The notes under the pieces: model-generated | What the model was told of the DNA's origin: nothing | What the model saw: the letters and a program-made list of their open reading frames with translations, nothing else | Databases searched by the model: none | Part shown: one piece after another, positions 36,015-48,622 of the stretch | Numbering within the stretch: position 1 is the first letter of the stretch | Layout of the letters: each line of letters starts with the position of its first letter | Translations under genes and position numbers: made by a program | Source of the DNA: Teichococcus coralli | GTDB taxonomy: Bacteria; Pseudomonadota; Alphaproteobacteria; Acetobacterales; Acetobacteraceae | Length of the DNA stretch: 64,000 nucleotides | Direction: 5' to 3' | NCBI RefSeq assembly: GCF_009829925.1 | Contig: NZ_SNVJ01000014.1 | Location: 46,192 to 110,191, forward strand

Positions 36015-37802
36015 ATGAACCGCTCTCCCTCCGTCCCTGGAAGCGCGGTCTGCCCTGCGCCGGGCAGCAGGGGCGCTGCCCGCGGAACCCGCTACCGCGC
36101 CATGATCGACATGGCTTCGGCAGGCATCTGGCAAGTGGACGATTGCGGGCGCACGCTGTTCGCCAACACCCGCCTCGCCGCGCTGTTCGGCGGCTCGGCG
36201 CCATCGGGCCTGGCCGAGGCCGGGCTGCTGCGAACGAACCGGGTTCCCCAGGCCGGGCCATTCGGCTTCTCCCTCAACGAAGAGGAGGCCACGATCCCGG
36301 CACGGGGCGGGCGCAGCGAGGTCAACCTTCTGGTGGCCTGCTCCCCCTGGAACTGGCTGGAGGAAACCGCACCGGGCGCCGGAGGCGCAAGGCAGGCTGC
36401 GACGCTGACGCTGACCGACATCACGGAACTCAAGCGGGCCCAGGCGCGCACCGAGCGCCGCGCCTGGCGGGACGAGTTGACGGGCCTCGCCAATCGCGCC
36501 GGGTTCCAGCGGCTGCTTGAGGGGCTGGTGCAGGAGCCCGGCCGCAACTTCACCCTGTTGCTGCTCGACCTCGACAAGTTCAAGAGCGTGAACGACCGCC
36601 ATGGCCATGCCGCAGGCGACATCCTGCTGTGCGAAGCCGCCGGGCGGATGCGGGCGGCGATGCGGGGCGAGGATCTGGTCTGCCGGCTGGGCGGCAACGA
36701 GTTCGCCGTCCTTGCGCAAGGCAGAAACGCCGAGGCCCGGATGGACCGGCTGGCATGCCGCCTCTCGCGGGCGCTGTCGCGGCCGGTGCAGTTCAATGGC
36801 CTCGACCTGCCGCTCTCGGCAAGCATCGGCTACGCCCGCTTCCCGGCCGACGGAAAAACGCCCGACGCGGTGCTCCAGGCCGCGGGCCTGGCCCTTCACA
36901 AGGTCAAGCACGCGCAACGCGGCACCTTCATGCGCTTCGATGCGGGACTGCTGGAGGCCGAGCGCCGGCGCAACCGGCTGCGCGAGGCGCTGCCCGCCGC
37001 CATCGCGCAGGGAAAGTTCGTCCTGCTGTGGCAGCCACAATTCACCCTGGGCGACCAGGCGCTCTGCGGCGCGGAGGCCTTGCTCCGCTGGCCGGACTGC
37101 CCGGCGGGGCCGAACGTCTCGCCCGCCGAGTTCCTCGCCGAAGCGCGGTCCGCCGGTCTCATGCCGGCGATCGACCAATGGGTGCTGCATACGGCCCTGC
37201 GGCAGGCCGCCCTCTGGTCCCGCCAGCCCAGGGCGCCCCGGCTCGTCGCCATCAACATCTCCGCCGCGACCCTGAGCGACAGGCGGTTCCCCGCACAGGT
37301 CGCCGAGGCGCTGGCGAGCCACAGTGTCGCGCCGCAAAACCTCGAAATCGAGATCCCGGAGGATATCGCCGCCCAGGATCTGGACGCCCTGCTCCCCATC
37401 CTTCAGGCGCTCCGCGGCCTCGGCGTTCGCGTCGCCCTGGATGACCTCGGCGGTGGCCTGTCCTCCCTCGCCCACCTGGTTCGCCTCCCGGTGGACCGCG
37501 TCAAGCTGGATCGCTCACTGGTGGCCGGCCTGTCCGGCGGCCGGCAGGAGCTTGCCCTGCTTCGGGCGCTGGTGGCCGTGTCCCAGAGCCTCGCCGTTCC
37601 GGTGCTGGCGGAGGGCGTCGAAACGGCGGCGCAGGACCGGGTTCTGCGGCGGGAGGGCGTCCATGCCGCGCAGGGCTTTCTTTATTCGCGCCCCGTCCCT
37701 GCCGACCTGCTGACCTCTCCATCGGCCGGGGAGCGGCATCGGGCGCCTGCGGAGGAAGCGGGCCAGCCCGGCGTCCCGGCCGGAGGCGCGGTTCCAGCCT
37801 GA
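36015..37802 (+). CDS. PAS-GGDEF-EAL cyclic-di-GMP signalling protein
   Basis: A 595-residue cytoplasmic protein with no signal peptide or membrane helix. A short PAS domain (residues about 28-130; MIDMASAGIWQVDDCGRTLFAN) is followed by a GGDEF domain (about 135-305) and an EAL domain (about 325-580). The GGDEF site reads RLGGNEFAVL near residue 225, with Asn for the catalytic Asp, so cyclase activity is doubtful. The EAL site looks intact: AEALLRW, AINISA, IEIPED, ALDDLGGG, VKLDRSL and AEGVE. A phosphodiesterase with a degenerate, perhaps GTP-sensing, GGDEF domain is most likely. The start could also be ATG 36102. A hairpin with a short T run follows the gene. Confidence 0.9.
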   Translation: MNRSPSVPGSAVCPAPGSRGAARGTRYRAMIDMASAGIWQVDDCGRTLFANTRLAALFGGSAPSGLAEAGLLRTNRVPQAGPFGFSLNEEEATIPARGGRSEVNLLVACSPWNWLEETAPGAGGARQAATLTLTDITELKRAQARTERRAWRDELTGLANRAGFQRLLEGLVQEPGRNFTLLLLDLDKFKSVNDRHGHAAGDILLCEAAGRMRAAMRGEDLVCRLGGNEFAVLAQGRNAEARMDRLACRLSRALSRPVQFNGLDLPLSASIGYARFPADGKTPDAVLQAAGLALHKVKHAQRGTFMRFDAGLLEAERRRNRLREALPAAIAQGKFVLLWQPQFTLGDQALCGAEALLRWPDCPAGPNVSPAEFLAEARSAGLMPAIDQWVLHTALRQAALWSRQPRAPRLVAINISAATLSDRRFPAQVAEALASHSVAPQNLEIEIPEDIAAQDLDALLPILQALRGLGVRVALDDLGGGLSSLAHLVRLPVDRVKLDRSLVAGLSGGRQELALLRALVAVSQSLAVPVLAEGVETAAQDRVLRREGVHAAQGFLYSRPVPADLLTSPSAGERHRAPAEEAGQPGVPAGGAVPA

Positions 37803-37898
37803 CCGGTCTCGCGCCCGGAGCGGCACGGGAAGGGCGGCCTGCTTCCGCCAGGCCGGAGATGCCTCCGCCGCCCCGTCCTGCTCCGGTATGCGTTGAAG

Positions 37899-37920
37899 CC
37901 GGGCAACCCGCCCGGCTTTC
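37899..37920 (+). terminator. Rho-independent-like terminator after the GGDEF-EAL gene
   Basis: GCCGGGC (37899-37905), loop AACCC, GCCCGGC (37911-37917), then TTT. A short T run makes it moderate. It lies 97 bp after the stop. Confidence 0.55.
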
Positions 37921-37925
37921 CGCTT

Positions 37926-37945
37926 CCGCGCGCCATGGCGCGCGG
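37926..37945. terminator. 20-bp perfect palindrome at the end of the liv genes
   Basis: CCGCGCGCCATGGCGCGCGG, self-complementary over 20 bp. It lies just beyond the stop of livK on the minus strand, so it can form a hairpin in that transcript. There is no U tract. Confidence 0.4.
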
Positions 37946-37952
37946 GGATGCC

Positions 37953-39080
37953 TCAGACCTCGGCGTAGGAGCCGTTCTTCCAGACGTAGAAGACATAGTC
38001 GGGAGTGGTCACATCGCCCTTCTTGTTGAAGCTGATGGAGCCCAGCACGCAGTTCCAGGGCCCACCCGACTTCAGCATGTCCGACACCTTGCGCGGGTCG
38101 GAGCTGTTCGCCTTCTTCGCCGCGTCCGCCCAGATCTGCACCGCGGCGTAGGTGTAGAGGACGTAGCCTTCGGGATCGATGTTCTTGGCCCGGAAGCGCT
38201 CGACCACCTCGGCCGCGCTGGGGCGCTTGCGCGGGTCGGAGGCGAAGGTCATCAAGGTGCCCTCTCCGGCGGCACCGGCGATCTGCCAGAACTCGCTGGT
38301 CACCAGCGCATCGCCGCCGACCAGCGTCACCGGCATGCCCTGTTCCTTGGCCTGCCGCAGGATGAGTCCCGCCTCGGTGTGGTAGCCGCCGATATAAAGG
38401 ATCTCGATCCCCGCGGACTTCAGGCGGGACACCAGCGCGGAATAGTCGCGCTCGCCCGGCGTGTACGCGGCGTAGATGGCCTCCGTCGTGCCGGCGGCGT
38501 TCAGAGCCTTCTTGGTCTCGTCGGCCAGACCCTTGCCGTAGGCTGAGTTGTCGTGAAGGATGGCCACCTTCTTGCCCGGGAAGGTCTTGGCGATGTAGGC
38601 GCCGGCCACCTGCCCCTGCTGGTCGTCGCGGCCGCAGGTTCGGAAGGTGTTCCAGGCGCCGGCATCGGTGTATTGCGGGTTGGTGGAGGCGGGGCTGATC
38701 TGCAGCACGCCCTCCTCCGCATAGACCTTGCTGGCGGGGATCGAGGAGCCGGAGCAGAAATGCCCGGCAACGAGCTTCACCTGCCGGCTGGCCATCTGGT
38801 TGGCCACCGAAACCGCCTGGCGGGGGTCGCAGGCATCGTCGCCGATCTCCAGCTCGAGCTTCTGGCCGAGCACGCCGCCCGCGGCGTTGAGGTCGGCCAC
38901 GGCCTGCTCCGCGCCGGCACGGAGCTGCGCGCCGAACGCCGCGTACTGCCCCGTCATGGGGCCGACGGAGGCGATGCGCAGGGCGCCGGATTGCGCCGCG
39001 GCGCCGCGGCTGCCGCCCATCACCGCCGTACCGGCGACCGCCAGTCCGGCCGCCGTGCCAAGAAGCTGCCTGCGTTGCAT
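37953..39080 (-). CDS. livK: Branched-chain amino acid ABC transporter binding protein
   Basis: A 375-residue periplasmic receptor of the LivJ/LivK class. The signal is twin-arginine-like (QRRQLLGTAAGLAVAGTAVM), cleaved near AAAQ. The mature part starts LRIASVGPMTGQYAAFGAQLRAG, with the family segment HFCSGSSIPASKVYAEEGVLQISPASTNPQYT near residue 110. Of three in-frame ATGs, 39080 was chosen because GGAGGG lies 7 bp upstream; 39083 and 39098 are alternatives. It follows livF after about 100 bp with no clear terminator, so it may share the transcript. The ligand is probably a branched-chain or related amino acid. The adjacent isovaleryl-CoA dehydrogenase supports leucine. Confidence 0.92.
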   Translation of the reverse strand: MQRRQLLGTAAGLAVAGTAVMGGSRGAAAQSGALRIASVGPMTGQYAAFGAQLRAGAEQAVADLNAAGGVLGQKLELEIGDDACDPRQAVSVANQMASRQVKLVAGHFCSGSSIPASKVYAEEGVLQISPASTNPQYTDAGAWNTFRTCGRDDQQGQVAGAYIAKTFPGKKVAILHDNSAYGKGLADETKKALNAAGTTEAIYAAYTPGERDYSALVSRLKSAGIEILYIGGYHTEAGLILRQAKEQGMPVTLVGGDALVTSEFWQIAGAAGEGTLMTFASDPRKRPSAAEVVERFRAKNIDPEGYVLYTYAAVQIWADAAKKANSSDPRKVSDMLKSGGPWNCVLGSISFNKKGDVTTPDYVFYVWKNGSYAEV

Positions 39081-39183
39081 CATCAGACCCTCCGCCATTC
39101 AGCCGCCGGCACCGCCGCCGGTCAGTGTCATCGTTGCAGCCTAGGAAGCTTCGCGCCGCTCCGCCAGCCTGATCTGCGCGGTC

Positions 39184-39896
39184 TCAATGGCCGCCGAGAT
39201 AGGCGTCGCGCACCTCCGGCCGGGCGAGCAACTCGCGCCCGGTGCCGGAGAGGGTGATCCGCCCGGTGACCAGAACATAGCCGCGATGGGCGAGGCGCAG
39301 CGCCTGGTTCGCGTTCTGCTCGACCAGCAGCACGGTCAGCCCCGTCTCCGCATTGAGGCGGCGGATCGCCTGGAAGATCTGCCGCGACACCAGGGGCGCC
39401 AGGCCGAGCGAAGGCTCATCCAGAAGCAGCAGGCGCGGCTGCGCCATCAGCGCGCGGGCGATGGCCAGCATCTGCTGCTCGCCGCCGGAGAGCGTGCCCG
39501 CCCGCTGCGCCTCGCGCTCCTTCAGGCGAGGAAACAGGGTGAAGACCTGCTCCAGCCCCGGGGCGGGGTTGATGCCGGAGCTCTGCGCGCCCATCAGCAG
39601 GTTCTCGTGCACGCTCATGCGCGGAAACACCCGCCGCCCCTCCGGCGACTGCGCGATCCCGCCGCGGACGATGCGGTGCGTCGGCTGCTCCGTGATGTCC
39701 TGCCCGTCGAAGATGACGCGGCCCGCCCGTGCCCGGGGATCGCCGCAGATGGTCATCAGCAGCGTCGATTTCCCCGCCCCGTTGGCGCCGATCAGCGTGA
39801 CGATCTCCCCGGGCGCCACCGTGAGGGAAACGCCCTTCAGTGCCTCCACCGCGCCGTAGAAGGTGGAGACGTCGCGGATCTCCAGCAGGGGCGCGC

Positions 39897-39900
<4 letters not shown>
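39184..39900 (-). CDS. livF: Branched-chain amino acid ABC transporter ATPase LivF
   Basis: A 238-residue ATPase of LivF size. Walker A VTLIGANGAGKSTLLMTICG is near residue 38, signature GTLSGGEQQMLAIARALMA near 137, Walker B LLLLDEPSLGLAPL near 158. Its start overlaps the livG stop by ATGA (39897-39900). It pairs with LivG to drive import through LivHM. Confidence 0.95.
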
Positions 39901-40720
<820 letters not shown>

Positions 40721-40721
<1 letters not shown>

Positions 40722-42027
40722 CAGCCGCGCCCCTCGGCCACCATCGCGGCGCTGATGGTGCGCCGCTCCCCCAGGGCGACCGAAGGGGTGCGGCTGCCCA
40801 CCAGTCCGCGCGGCTTCCAGATCATGATCAGCACCATGGCGCCGCCGAAGACCAGCATGCGCCATTCCTGCAGGTCGCGGAACACCTCGAAGCCGCCGAT
40901 CAGCACCAGCGCGGCGATGGCGACGCCGAGCTGGCTGCCGAGGCCGCCGAGCACCACAATGGCCAGGATGATGGCACTTTCGATGAAGGTGAAGGATTCC
41001 GGGCTGATGAAGGCCTGCCGCGTTGCGAAAAAGGCGCCGGCGAAGCCGCCGAACATGGCGCCCAGCGCGAAGGCCGTCAGCTTGGTGACGGTGATGTTGA
41101 TGCCCAGGCTGCGGCAGGCGATCTCGTCCTCGCGCATCGCCTCCCAGGCGCGGCCGAGCGGCTGGCGGCGCAGGCGCAGCGTCACCCAGTTGGTCAGCAG
41201 CGCCAGCGCGAGGATCAGGTAGTAGAGGAACACCACACGGTGCGTCGGGCTCGGCTCAAGCCCGAAGAAGCCGGCGAAGGTGCCCGGCCCTCCGCCGAGG
41301 CTGAAGCTCAGGCCGAAGAAGGTGGGGCGGGGAATGCCGGCGATGCCGTTCGGCCCGCCCGTAAGGCTGACCCAGTTCAGCAGCACCAGGCGGATGATCT
41401 CGCCGAAGCCCAGGGTGACGATGGCGAGATAGTCGCCGCGCAGGCGCAGCACGGGAAAGCCGAGCAGCACGCCCCAGAAGGCGGCGAGAATGCCCGCCAG
41501 CGGCAGGCAGACCCAGAAGGACAGGCCGAAATTCTGGGCGAGCAGCGCGTAGGAATAGGCGCCGACCGCGTAGAAGGCCACGTAGCCGAGGTCAAGCAGC
41601 CCCGCGAGGCCGACAACGATGTTCAGCCCCCAGCCCAGCATCACGTAGGTCAGCACCAGGATGCCGAGGTCCAGCTCGTAGCGCCCGATGCCCGGGATGG
41701 CCGGCAGCAGCACCGCGAACAGCAGCAGGGCAGGCGCCGCGAGGCGGCCGGAGCGCGACAGCGGGCCGGCGAAACGCTTCCCCAGGGACGGACCCTGCCG
41801 TCCCGCCTTCCATTCCTGCCACAGCCGCATCAGGAAGCGGCCGGCGAAGACGATGGCCATCAGCAGCAGCACGTCGGTCCAGCGGGTCCGCAGATAAAGC
41901 GCGCCGTTCGGGTCGACATCCGTGCGCAGCCCCACCATGGGCAGGAAAAGGCCGGCCGCGATCAGCGCCGCCAGCCCCGCATCCCGCAGCGCGGCACCGA
42001 AGGGGAGGTGCCGGGTCCCGGCCGGCC

Positions 42028-42031
<4 letters not shown>
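40721..42031 (-). CDS. livM: Branched-chain amino acid ABC transporter permease LivM
   Basis: A 436-residue permease with about ten hydrophobic segments. The N-terminal 110 residues, including a soluble stretch EWKAGRQGPSLGKRF, extend beyond the conserved LivM core, as in many long LivM proteins. Family marks are GLNIVVGLAGLLDLGYVAFYAVGAYSYALLAQNFG near residue 140 and GRAWEAMREDEIACRSLGINI near 300, the loop that contacts the ATPase. The start overlaps the livH stop by ATGA. Confidence 0.94.
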
Positions 42032-42942
<911 letters not shown>

Positions 42943-43353
42943 GCGAAACGTCCCCCTGCTTTCCGAATCGAGCCTCCGGGGAAGCCTATTCTCGGCCGCA
43001 AGCGATTGGGAAGGGGAGATGGCCGCGCCGCGCCGTCCGGCCCTGCGAGACCCCCGGGCAACACGGGTCGGCGCGCCCCGCGTGCCGCCGCCGCACGCCG
43101 GCTACGCCTCCGGCGCGCGCAGGTCACCCGCCCGCTGCCTTGCCTGGCCTGCTCGCCGCCAGGTCCAGGCCGGGCAGCCCCCTGCGCGGCTGCCTTGGCC
43201 TGATTGAAGAAGAGGCGTCCGGCGTGATCGCGAGGGCCGCCGGAGGCGTGCGGTCGGCGGCGGCGTGGGGCGCTGCACCCGTTCAGGCATGGCTTCCGGA
43301 TCGGTGCGGCCCTCCGTCAAGCAGGAACGGAGGGCAGTTCCACCCATCGGCCC
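42943..43353. other. Intergenic region between ivd and livH
   Basis: No credible gene, hairpin or consensus promoter stands out in these 411 bp. It should contain the livH promoter if livHMGF is not transcribed from further upstream. Confidence 0.5.
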
Positions 43354-44523
43354 TCATGCCGTCTCGTTGAACAGCTCGCGGCCGATCAGCATGCGCCGGA
43401 TCTCGGAAGTGCCGGCGCCGATCTCGTAGAGCTTGGCGTCGCGCAGCAGGCGCCCGGTGGGATAATCGTTGATGTAGCCGTTGCCGCCCAGCGCCTGGAT
43501 CGCCTCCAGCGCCATCCAGGTCGCCTTCTCGGCGGCGAAGAGGATTGCCCCGGCGGCGTCCTTGCGCGTCGTCCGGCCCCGGTCGCAGGCCCGGGCCACG
43601 GCATAGACATAGGCGCGGGCGGCGTTCATGACCGTGTACATGTCGGCGAGCTTGGCCTGCATGAGCTGGAACTCGCCGATCGGCTGCCCGAACTGCCTGC
43701 GCTCGTGCACGTAAGGCAGCACCACGTCGAGGCAGGCCTGCATGATGCCGAGCGGGCCGGCCGCAAGCACCGCGCGCTCATAGTCAAGGCCGCTCATCAG
43801 CACGTTCACGCCGCGGCCGGGCTGGCCGAGCACGTTCTCCTCCGGCACCGCGCAGTCCTGGAACACCAGCTCGCAGGTGTTGGAGCCGCGCATGCCGAGC
43901 TTGTCGAGCTTCTGGGCGGTGGAGAAGCCGGCGAAGCCCTTCTCGACCAGAAAGGCGGTGATGCCGCGCGGCCCGGCGGCCGGGTCGGTCTTGGCGTAGA
44001 CCACCAGCACGTCCGCGTCCGGGCCGTTGGTGATCCACATCTTGTTGCCGTTCAGCACATAGCAGTCGCCGCGCTTGTCGGCGCGCAGGCGCATGCTCAC
44101 CACGTCGGAGCCCGCGCCCGGCTCGCTCATGGCCAGCGCCCCGACATGGTCGCCGCTGATCAGCCGGGGCAGGTAGCGGCGCTTCTGCTCCTCGCTGCCG
44201 TTGCGGTGGATCTGGTTGACGCAGAGGTTGGAATGCGCGCCGTAGGAAAGGGCGACCGAGGCCGAGGCGCGGCTGATCTCCTCCATGGCCACCACATGCT
44301 CCAGATAGCCCATCCCGGCGCCGCCATGCGCCTCCGCCACGGTGATGCCGAGCAGCCCGAGCCCTCCCAGCTTGCGCCAGAGATCGGCCGGAAAGTCGTT
44401 GCGCACGTCGATCTCGGCCGCGCGGGGCGCGATCTCAGCGGCGGCGAAGCGCGCGACCTCGGCGCGCAGGGCATCGGCGGTCTCGCCGAGGCCAAAGTCC
44501 AGACCCGACATCATTCCCGTCAT
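43354..44523 (-). CDS. ivd: Isovaleryl-CoA dehydrogenase
   Basis: A 389-residue acyl-CoA dehydrogenase, oxidising isovaleryl-CoA to 3-methylcrotonyl-CoA with FAD in leucine breakdown. Family signatures are [16 protein letters not shown] near residue 130, [23 protein letters not shown] near 165 and [27 protein letters not shown] at the C-terminus. The catalytic Glu of this branch lies in [15 protein letters not shown], not in the C-terminal YEIGAGT. That position is typical of isovaleryl-CoA dehydrogenases and separates them from short-chain enzymes. The start overlaps the upstream ketoacid oxidoreductase (ATGA at 44520-44523). No methylcrotonyl-CoA carboxylase or HMG-CoA lyase is adjacent, although an unassigned acyl-CoA carboxylase lies 35 kb away. 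Confidence 0.93.
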   Translation of the reverse strand: MTGMMSGLDFGLGETADALRAEVARFAAAEIAPRAAEIDVRNDFPADLWRKLGGLGLLGITVAEAHGGAGMGYLEHVVAMEEISRASASVALSYGAHSNLCVNQIHRNGSEEQKRRYLPRLISGDHVGALAMSEPGAGSDVVSMRLRADKRGDCYVLNGNKMWITNGPDADVLVVYAKTDPAAGPRGITAFLVEKGFAGFSTAQKLDKLGMRGSNTCELVFQDCAVPEENVLGQPGRGVNVLMSGLDYERAVLAAGPLGIMQACLDVVLPYVHERRQFGQPIGEFQLMQAKLADMYTVMNAARAYVYAVARACDRGRTTRKDAAGAILFAAEKATWMALEAIQALGGNGYINDYPTGRLLRDAKLYEIGAGTSEIRRMLIGRELFNETA

Positions 44524-47500
44524 TTCCCCACCAGCACGGGCGCCTTCGGCACCTGTTCCCCGCCTTCCTCCGGGTGCCCGTCCCCACCTTTGAAGGCGTC
44601 GAGGAGCGTCGCCTCCTGCCGCTTGGCGTGTTCGGCGTGCCGCCGGCGGATGTGGCCATAGCCGCGGATCTGCTCCGGCAGGGCGGCGAGCTCGACGGCG
44701 ATGGCATGGTTGCGCCGGTGCAGCGATGCAAGCAGCTCGCCCACCAGCCGCTCGTATTCGGCAAGCAGGCGACGGTCCAGCTTGCGGTCCTCGCCGAAGC
44801 GGAAAGGATCGAGAACGGTGCCCCGCAACCGCCGGAGCCGCGCCAGCACGCGGAAGGCCTGCAGCATCCAGGGGCCGAAGGCACGCTTGCGCGGCTCGCC
44901 GGTGGCGGGGTCCGGCCTGGCCCAGAGCGGCGGCGCCAGGTGGAATACCAGGCGGTAGTCGCCCGTGAAGCTCTGGCCCAGCCGCTCCAGAAAGCCGGCC
45001 TCCGTGTAGAGCCGGGCGACCTCGTACTCGTCCTTGGCGGCGAGGAGCTTGTAGTGGCCCTTCGCCACGGCCTCGGCGAGGCCGGTGCAGCCCGGTGCCC
45101 TGGCCGCCTCGGCCTCGCGCACCTGCCGGACAAGGTCGGCATGGCGCCGGGCGTAGCGGGCGTCCTGGTAGGCGGTCAGCTCCGCCACGTTCCGGGCAAG
45201 CGTCGCATCCAGGCCCTCATCGAGCCGGCGAGGCGCGGCAAGGGCCTCGGGCGGTGCGGCCGCCCGCTCCACCGCGGCAAGGTCGAGCGCGGCGCGCCGC
45301 CCCCACAGGAAGGCGCCCTGGTTCATCTCCACCGCGGCGCCGTTGACCTCGATCGCCTTGAGGAGGGACGCCGCCGAGAGGGGCAGCAGCCCCTTCTGGT
45401 AGGCATAGCCGACCAGGAAGAGGTTGGCGGCGATGGAGTCGCCGAGCAGCGCCGTGGCAAGCCGCGTGCCCGCGACGAACTCGGCCCGCCCGGGGCCGGT
45501 GGCGTCCGCGATCTGCTCCTCCATCGCGCCGAGGGGGAATTGCGGGTCGCGGACGGTGGCGACATCGCCGGTCCTGGCCTGCGCGGCGAAGGTGCGGACG
45601 AAGTCGCTGGTGACCGAGAAGTCGCTGTTGACCACCGCGCGGGTCGCGCCCGCGTGCAGCTTGGAAAGGGAATCGTCGGCCGCCGCCACGATGATGTCGC
45701 AGCCCAGGAGAAGGTCGGCCTCCCCCGCGGTGATGCGGGAGGCGTGGAGGAGGTCCTGCCGCGGAGCGACGCGGACATGCGACCAGACCGGCCCTCCCTT
45801 CTGTGCCAGGCCGGCCATGTCCAGCACCGTGATGCCCTTGCCCTCGAGCGCCGCGGCGGTGCCGAGCAGCGCGCCGATGGTCACCACGCCGGTGCCGCCG
45901 ACACCGGCCACCAGGATGCCGTAGGGCTTCTCGAGCGGCGGGACCGCCGGATCCGGCAGGCTCGCGAAGGCGCCGCCATCCGCCTCGGCCGGGCCGTCGG
46001 AGGCGAGCGCCTTGCCTTTGCGCGGCATGCCGCCCTCGACCGTGACGAAACTCGGGCAGAAGCCCTCCAGGCAGGAATAATCCTTGTTGCAGGAGGACTG
46101 GTCGATGGCGCGCTTGCGGCCGAACGCGGTCTCGACCGGCACCACCGACATGCAGTTCGACTTCGCCGAGCAATCGCCGCAGCCCTCGCAGACGCGGTCG
46201 TTGATCACGACGCGCCGCGCCGGGTCCGGCATCAGCCCGCGCTTGCGGCGGCGGCGCTTCTCGGCGGCGCAGGTCTGGTCATACACGATCACCGAGACGC
46301 CGGCGTCGTCGCGCAGCTTGCGCTGCACGGCATCGAGGTCCCGCCGGTGCCGCACCGGCACCCCGGCGGGCAGGGCGCTGCCCGCATGGCGGGTCGGATC
46401 GTCGCTGACGACGACAATCTGCTCGACGCCTTCCGCCCGCACCTGCCAGACGATCTGCGGCACCGTCAGGCGGCCTTCGACCGGTTGGCCGCCGGTCATG
46501 GCGACGGCGTCGTTGAACAGGATCTTGTAGGTGATCGGCACCTTCGCCACGACGGCCTGGCGGATCGCCAGCAGGCCCGAATGCGAGTAGGTGCCGTCGC
46601 CGAGGTTGGCGAAGACGTGCCTGGTTTCGGTGAACGGCGCCTGGCCGACCCAGGGCACGCCTTCGCCGCCCATCTGGCTGAAGGTGCGTGTCTGGTCCGG
46701 ATTGAGCCACAGGGCCATGTAGTGGCAGCCGATGCCGGCGAGTGCCCGGCTGCCCTCCGGCACCCGCGTCGAGGTGTTGTGCGGACAGCCGGAACAGTAG
46801 TGCGGCGCGCGCGGCATCGTCGGGTGCGGCCGCGCCAGCGTCGCCTCCTTCGCCGCGAGAAAGTCGAGACGCTCCCGGATGCGGTCGCTGGTGTGGAAGC
46901 GCTCGATGCGACGGGCGATCACGCGGGCGATGAGCGCCGGCGTCAGCTCGCCGGCGGCGGGAAGCTGCCAGTCACCGCCGGGCAGCTCCCATTCCCCCTT
47001 CTCGTCGTACTTTCCGGTGACCTTCGGGCGCACGTCCTCGCGCCAGTTGTAGAGCTGCTCCTTGAGCTGGTACTCGATGACCTGGCGCTTCTCCTCGACG
47101 ACGAGGATCTCTTCGAGCCCCTCGGCGAAATGGCGGACGCCCTCGCCATCCAGCGGCCAGGTCATGCCCACCTTGTAGACCCGCAGCCCGATCTCGGCCG
47201 CCAGCGCGGCCTCGATGCCGAGGGCGTCGAGCGCCTGCAGAACGTCCAGGAAGGACTTTCCGCTGGCGATGATGCCGAACCGTGCCCGCGGGCTGTCCAT
47301 CACCACCCGGTTCAGCCGGTTGGCCCGCGCATAGGCCATCGCGGCATAGACCTTCCAGTGCTGCAGCCGGTACTCCTGCTCCAGCGGCGGGTCGGGCCAG
47401 CGGATGGAAAGGCCGCCCGGCGGCATCTCGAAATCGGAGGGCAGCCGCGTCTCGATGCGGTACGGGTCCACCACGACGCCGGCCGAGGTCTCGACGATGT

Positions 47501-48104
47501 CGGTGAGGACGCGCATCCCGACCCAGCAGCCGGAGAAGCGGGACATCGCCCAGCCGTGCAGCCCGAGGTCAAGAAGCTCCTGCACGCCCGCAGGGTTCAG
47601 CACCGGGATCATCGAGGCGGCGAAGATATGGTCGCTCTGGTGCGGCAGCGTGGAGGACTTGGCGCCGTGGTCATCGCCCACCACCGCCAGCACACCACCC
47701 CGGCGCGCGGTGCCGGCGGCGTTGGCGTGCTTGAACACGTCCACGCTGCGGTCGGCGCCGGGACCCTTGCCGTACCACATGGCGAAGACACCGTCGTGCT
47801 TCGCGCCGGGAAAGAGGTTGACCTGCTGGCTGCCCCAGACGGCGGTCGCCGCCAGGTCCTCGTTCACTCCCGGCTCGAAGTGGATGCGGTGCTCGGCGAG
47901 CTCCTTTCCCGCCTTCCAGATCGCCTGGTCGAGGCTGCCGAGCGGCGAGCCGCGATAGCCGGAGACGAAGCCGGCGGTGTTCAGCCCCGCGGCCGCGTCG
48001 CGGGCGCGCTGCAGCATCAGCAGCTTCACCAGCGCCTGGATACCGGACAGGTAGGTCGGCCGGGTGGCCGGGGTGCCGGTATCGGGAAAGGGAGCATCGG
48101 CCAT
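44520..48104 (-). CDS. Indolepyruvate/2-ketoacid:ferredoxin oxidoreductase, fused subunits
   Basis: A 1194-residue fusion in the indolepyruvate ferredoxin oxidoreductase family, converting a 2-keto acid plus CoA to acyl-CoA, CO2 and reduced acceptor. Order: pyrimidine-binding domain (about 20-400; [15 protein letters not shown]), thiamine-diphosphate domain (about 430-610; [17 protein letters not shown] near 500, [14 protein letters not shown] near 530), Fe-S segment near 635-685 (CEGCGDC and [12 protein letters not shown]), gamma domain near 735-930 ([17 protein letters not shown]), and a C-terminal DUF6537-like region. The start at 48104 follows GGAG; 48140 has no ribosome site. It overlaps ivd, so branched-chain or aromatic keto acids are the likely substrates. 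Such enzymes are oxygen-sensitive in anaerobes, and this fused form is known from aerobic proteobacteria. Confidence 0.92.
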   Translation of the reverse strand: MADAPFPDTGTPATRPTYLSGIQALVKLLMLQRARDAAAGLNTAGFVSGYRGSPLGSLDQAIWKAGKELAEHRIHFEPGVNEDLAATAVWGSQQVNLFPGAKHDGVFAMWYGKGPGADRSVDVFKHANAAGTARRGGVLAVVGDDHGAKSSTLPHQSDHIFAASMIPVLNPAGVQELLDLGLHGWAMSRFSGCWVGMRVLTDIVETSAGVVVDPYRIETRLPSDFEMPPGGLSIRWPDPPLEQEYRLQHWKVYAAMAYARANRLNRVVMDSPRARFGIIASGKSFLDVLQALDALGIEAALAAEIGLRVYKVGMTWPLDGEGVRHFAEGLEEILVVEEKRQVIEYQLKEQLYNWREDVRPKVTGKYDEKGEWELPGGDWQLPAAGELTPALIARVIARRIERFHTSDRIRERLDFLAAKEATLARPHPTMPRAPHYCSGCPHNTSTRVPEGSRALAGIGCHYMALWLNPDQTRTFSQMGGEGVPWVGQAPFTETRHVFANLGDGTYSHSGLLAIRQAVVAKVPITYKILFNDAVAMTGGQPVEGRLTVPQIVWQVRAEGVEQIVVVSDDPTRHAGSALPAGVPVRHRRDLDAVQRKLRDDAGVSVIVYDQTCAAEKRRRRKRGLMPDPARRVVINDRVCEGCGDCSAKSNCMSVVPVETAFGRKRAIDQSSCNKDYSCLEGFCPSFVTVEGGMPRKGKALASDGPAEADGGAFASLPDPAVPPLEKPYGILVAGVGGTGVVTIGALLGTAAALEGKGITVLDMAGLAQKGGPVWSHVRVAPRQDLLHASRITAGEADLLLGCDIIVAAADDSLSKLHAGATRAVVNSDFSVTSDFVRTFAAQARTGDVATVRDPQFPLGAMEEQIADATGPGRAEFVAGTRLATALLGDSIAANLFLVGYAYQKGLLPLSAASLLKAIEVNGAAVEMNQGAFLWGRRAALDLAAVERAAAPPEALAAPRRLDEGLDATLARNVAELTAYQDARYARRHADLVRQVREAEAARAPGCTGLAEAVAKGHYKLLAAKDEYEVARLYTEAGFLERLGQSFTGDYRLVFHLAPPLWARPDPATGEPRKRAFGPWMLQAFRVLARLRRLRGTVLDPFRFGEDRKLDRRLLAEYERLVGELLASLHRRNHAIAVELAALPEQIRGYGHIRRRHAEHAKRQEATLLDAFKGGDGHPEEGGEQVPKAPVLVGK

Positions 48105-48622
48105 GGGATCTGGCTCCGCGGCTGTGCGATCGGGCTTCATTCGCGCTTCGCCGGTGGGACTTGCGCCTGCGGTGGTCGTGCCGGGCCAGGCGGCGGCATG
48201 GACATCCCGGCTGCCGCGGCAGGGCCGGGGATGGTGAAGCGGAGCGCCACGGGCATCGCTGAGCTCTCCTCCTCGGCCGGATCTGTGTGCCGGCTCGGCT
48301 GGGTGCTGGCGCGACGAGCAACGCCATCATGGCGAGAAACGGGGGAGAGACGAAACTCCGGAGTGCCCGCACATCGACATGTGAAGTGCGGGCCGGAGGA
48401 GGCTGCGCCCGCGTCCGAACGGCGGGTAATTTCCCGTGGGCATGAACCTCTCGCGGCTGCGGAGGCGAGCCTGGATGCCGAGGCGGCGGAGAGGCCGGGG
48501 CGCTGGCGAAAGGCTCAGGCGGCGGCGCGGGCGTGTTGCCGGACGAGACGCCCGGCCGGCATGGCTTGACGGAAGGACCGCCCGCTGCCGCGGCGGCCCC
48601 GTCTCCGCGAAGGCCTGAAGGC
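48105..48622. other. Intergenic region upstream of the ketoacid oxidoreductase
   Basis: About 520 bp between the ketoacid oxidoreductase and the drug-exporter gene, both on the minus strand. Short arginine-rich frames here look like noise from GC-rich sequence. No hairpin with a T tract or clear promoter was identified. Confidence 0.45.

Noticed and set aside
35821..36018. A 65-codon gene ending in an ATGA overlap with the PAS-GGDEF-EAL gene
   Set aside because: No ribosome site, no domain, Arg/Ala-rich composition; kept only as a note in the intergenic entry.
44574..48569. A 1331-codon open frame on the plus strand opposite the ketoacid oxidoreductase
   Set aside because: It is the antisense shadow of a clearly conserved gene, rich in Arg/His/Gly/Ala, with no ribosome site or recognisable domain.
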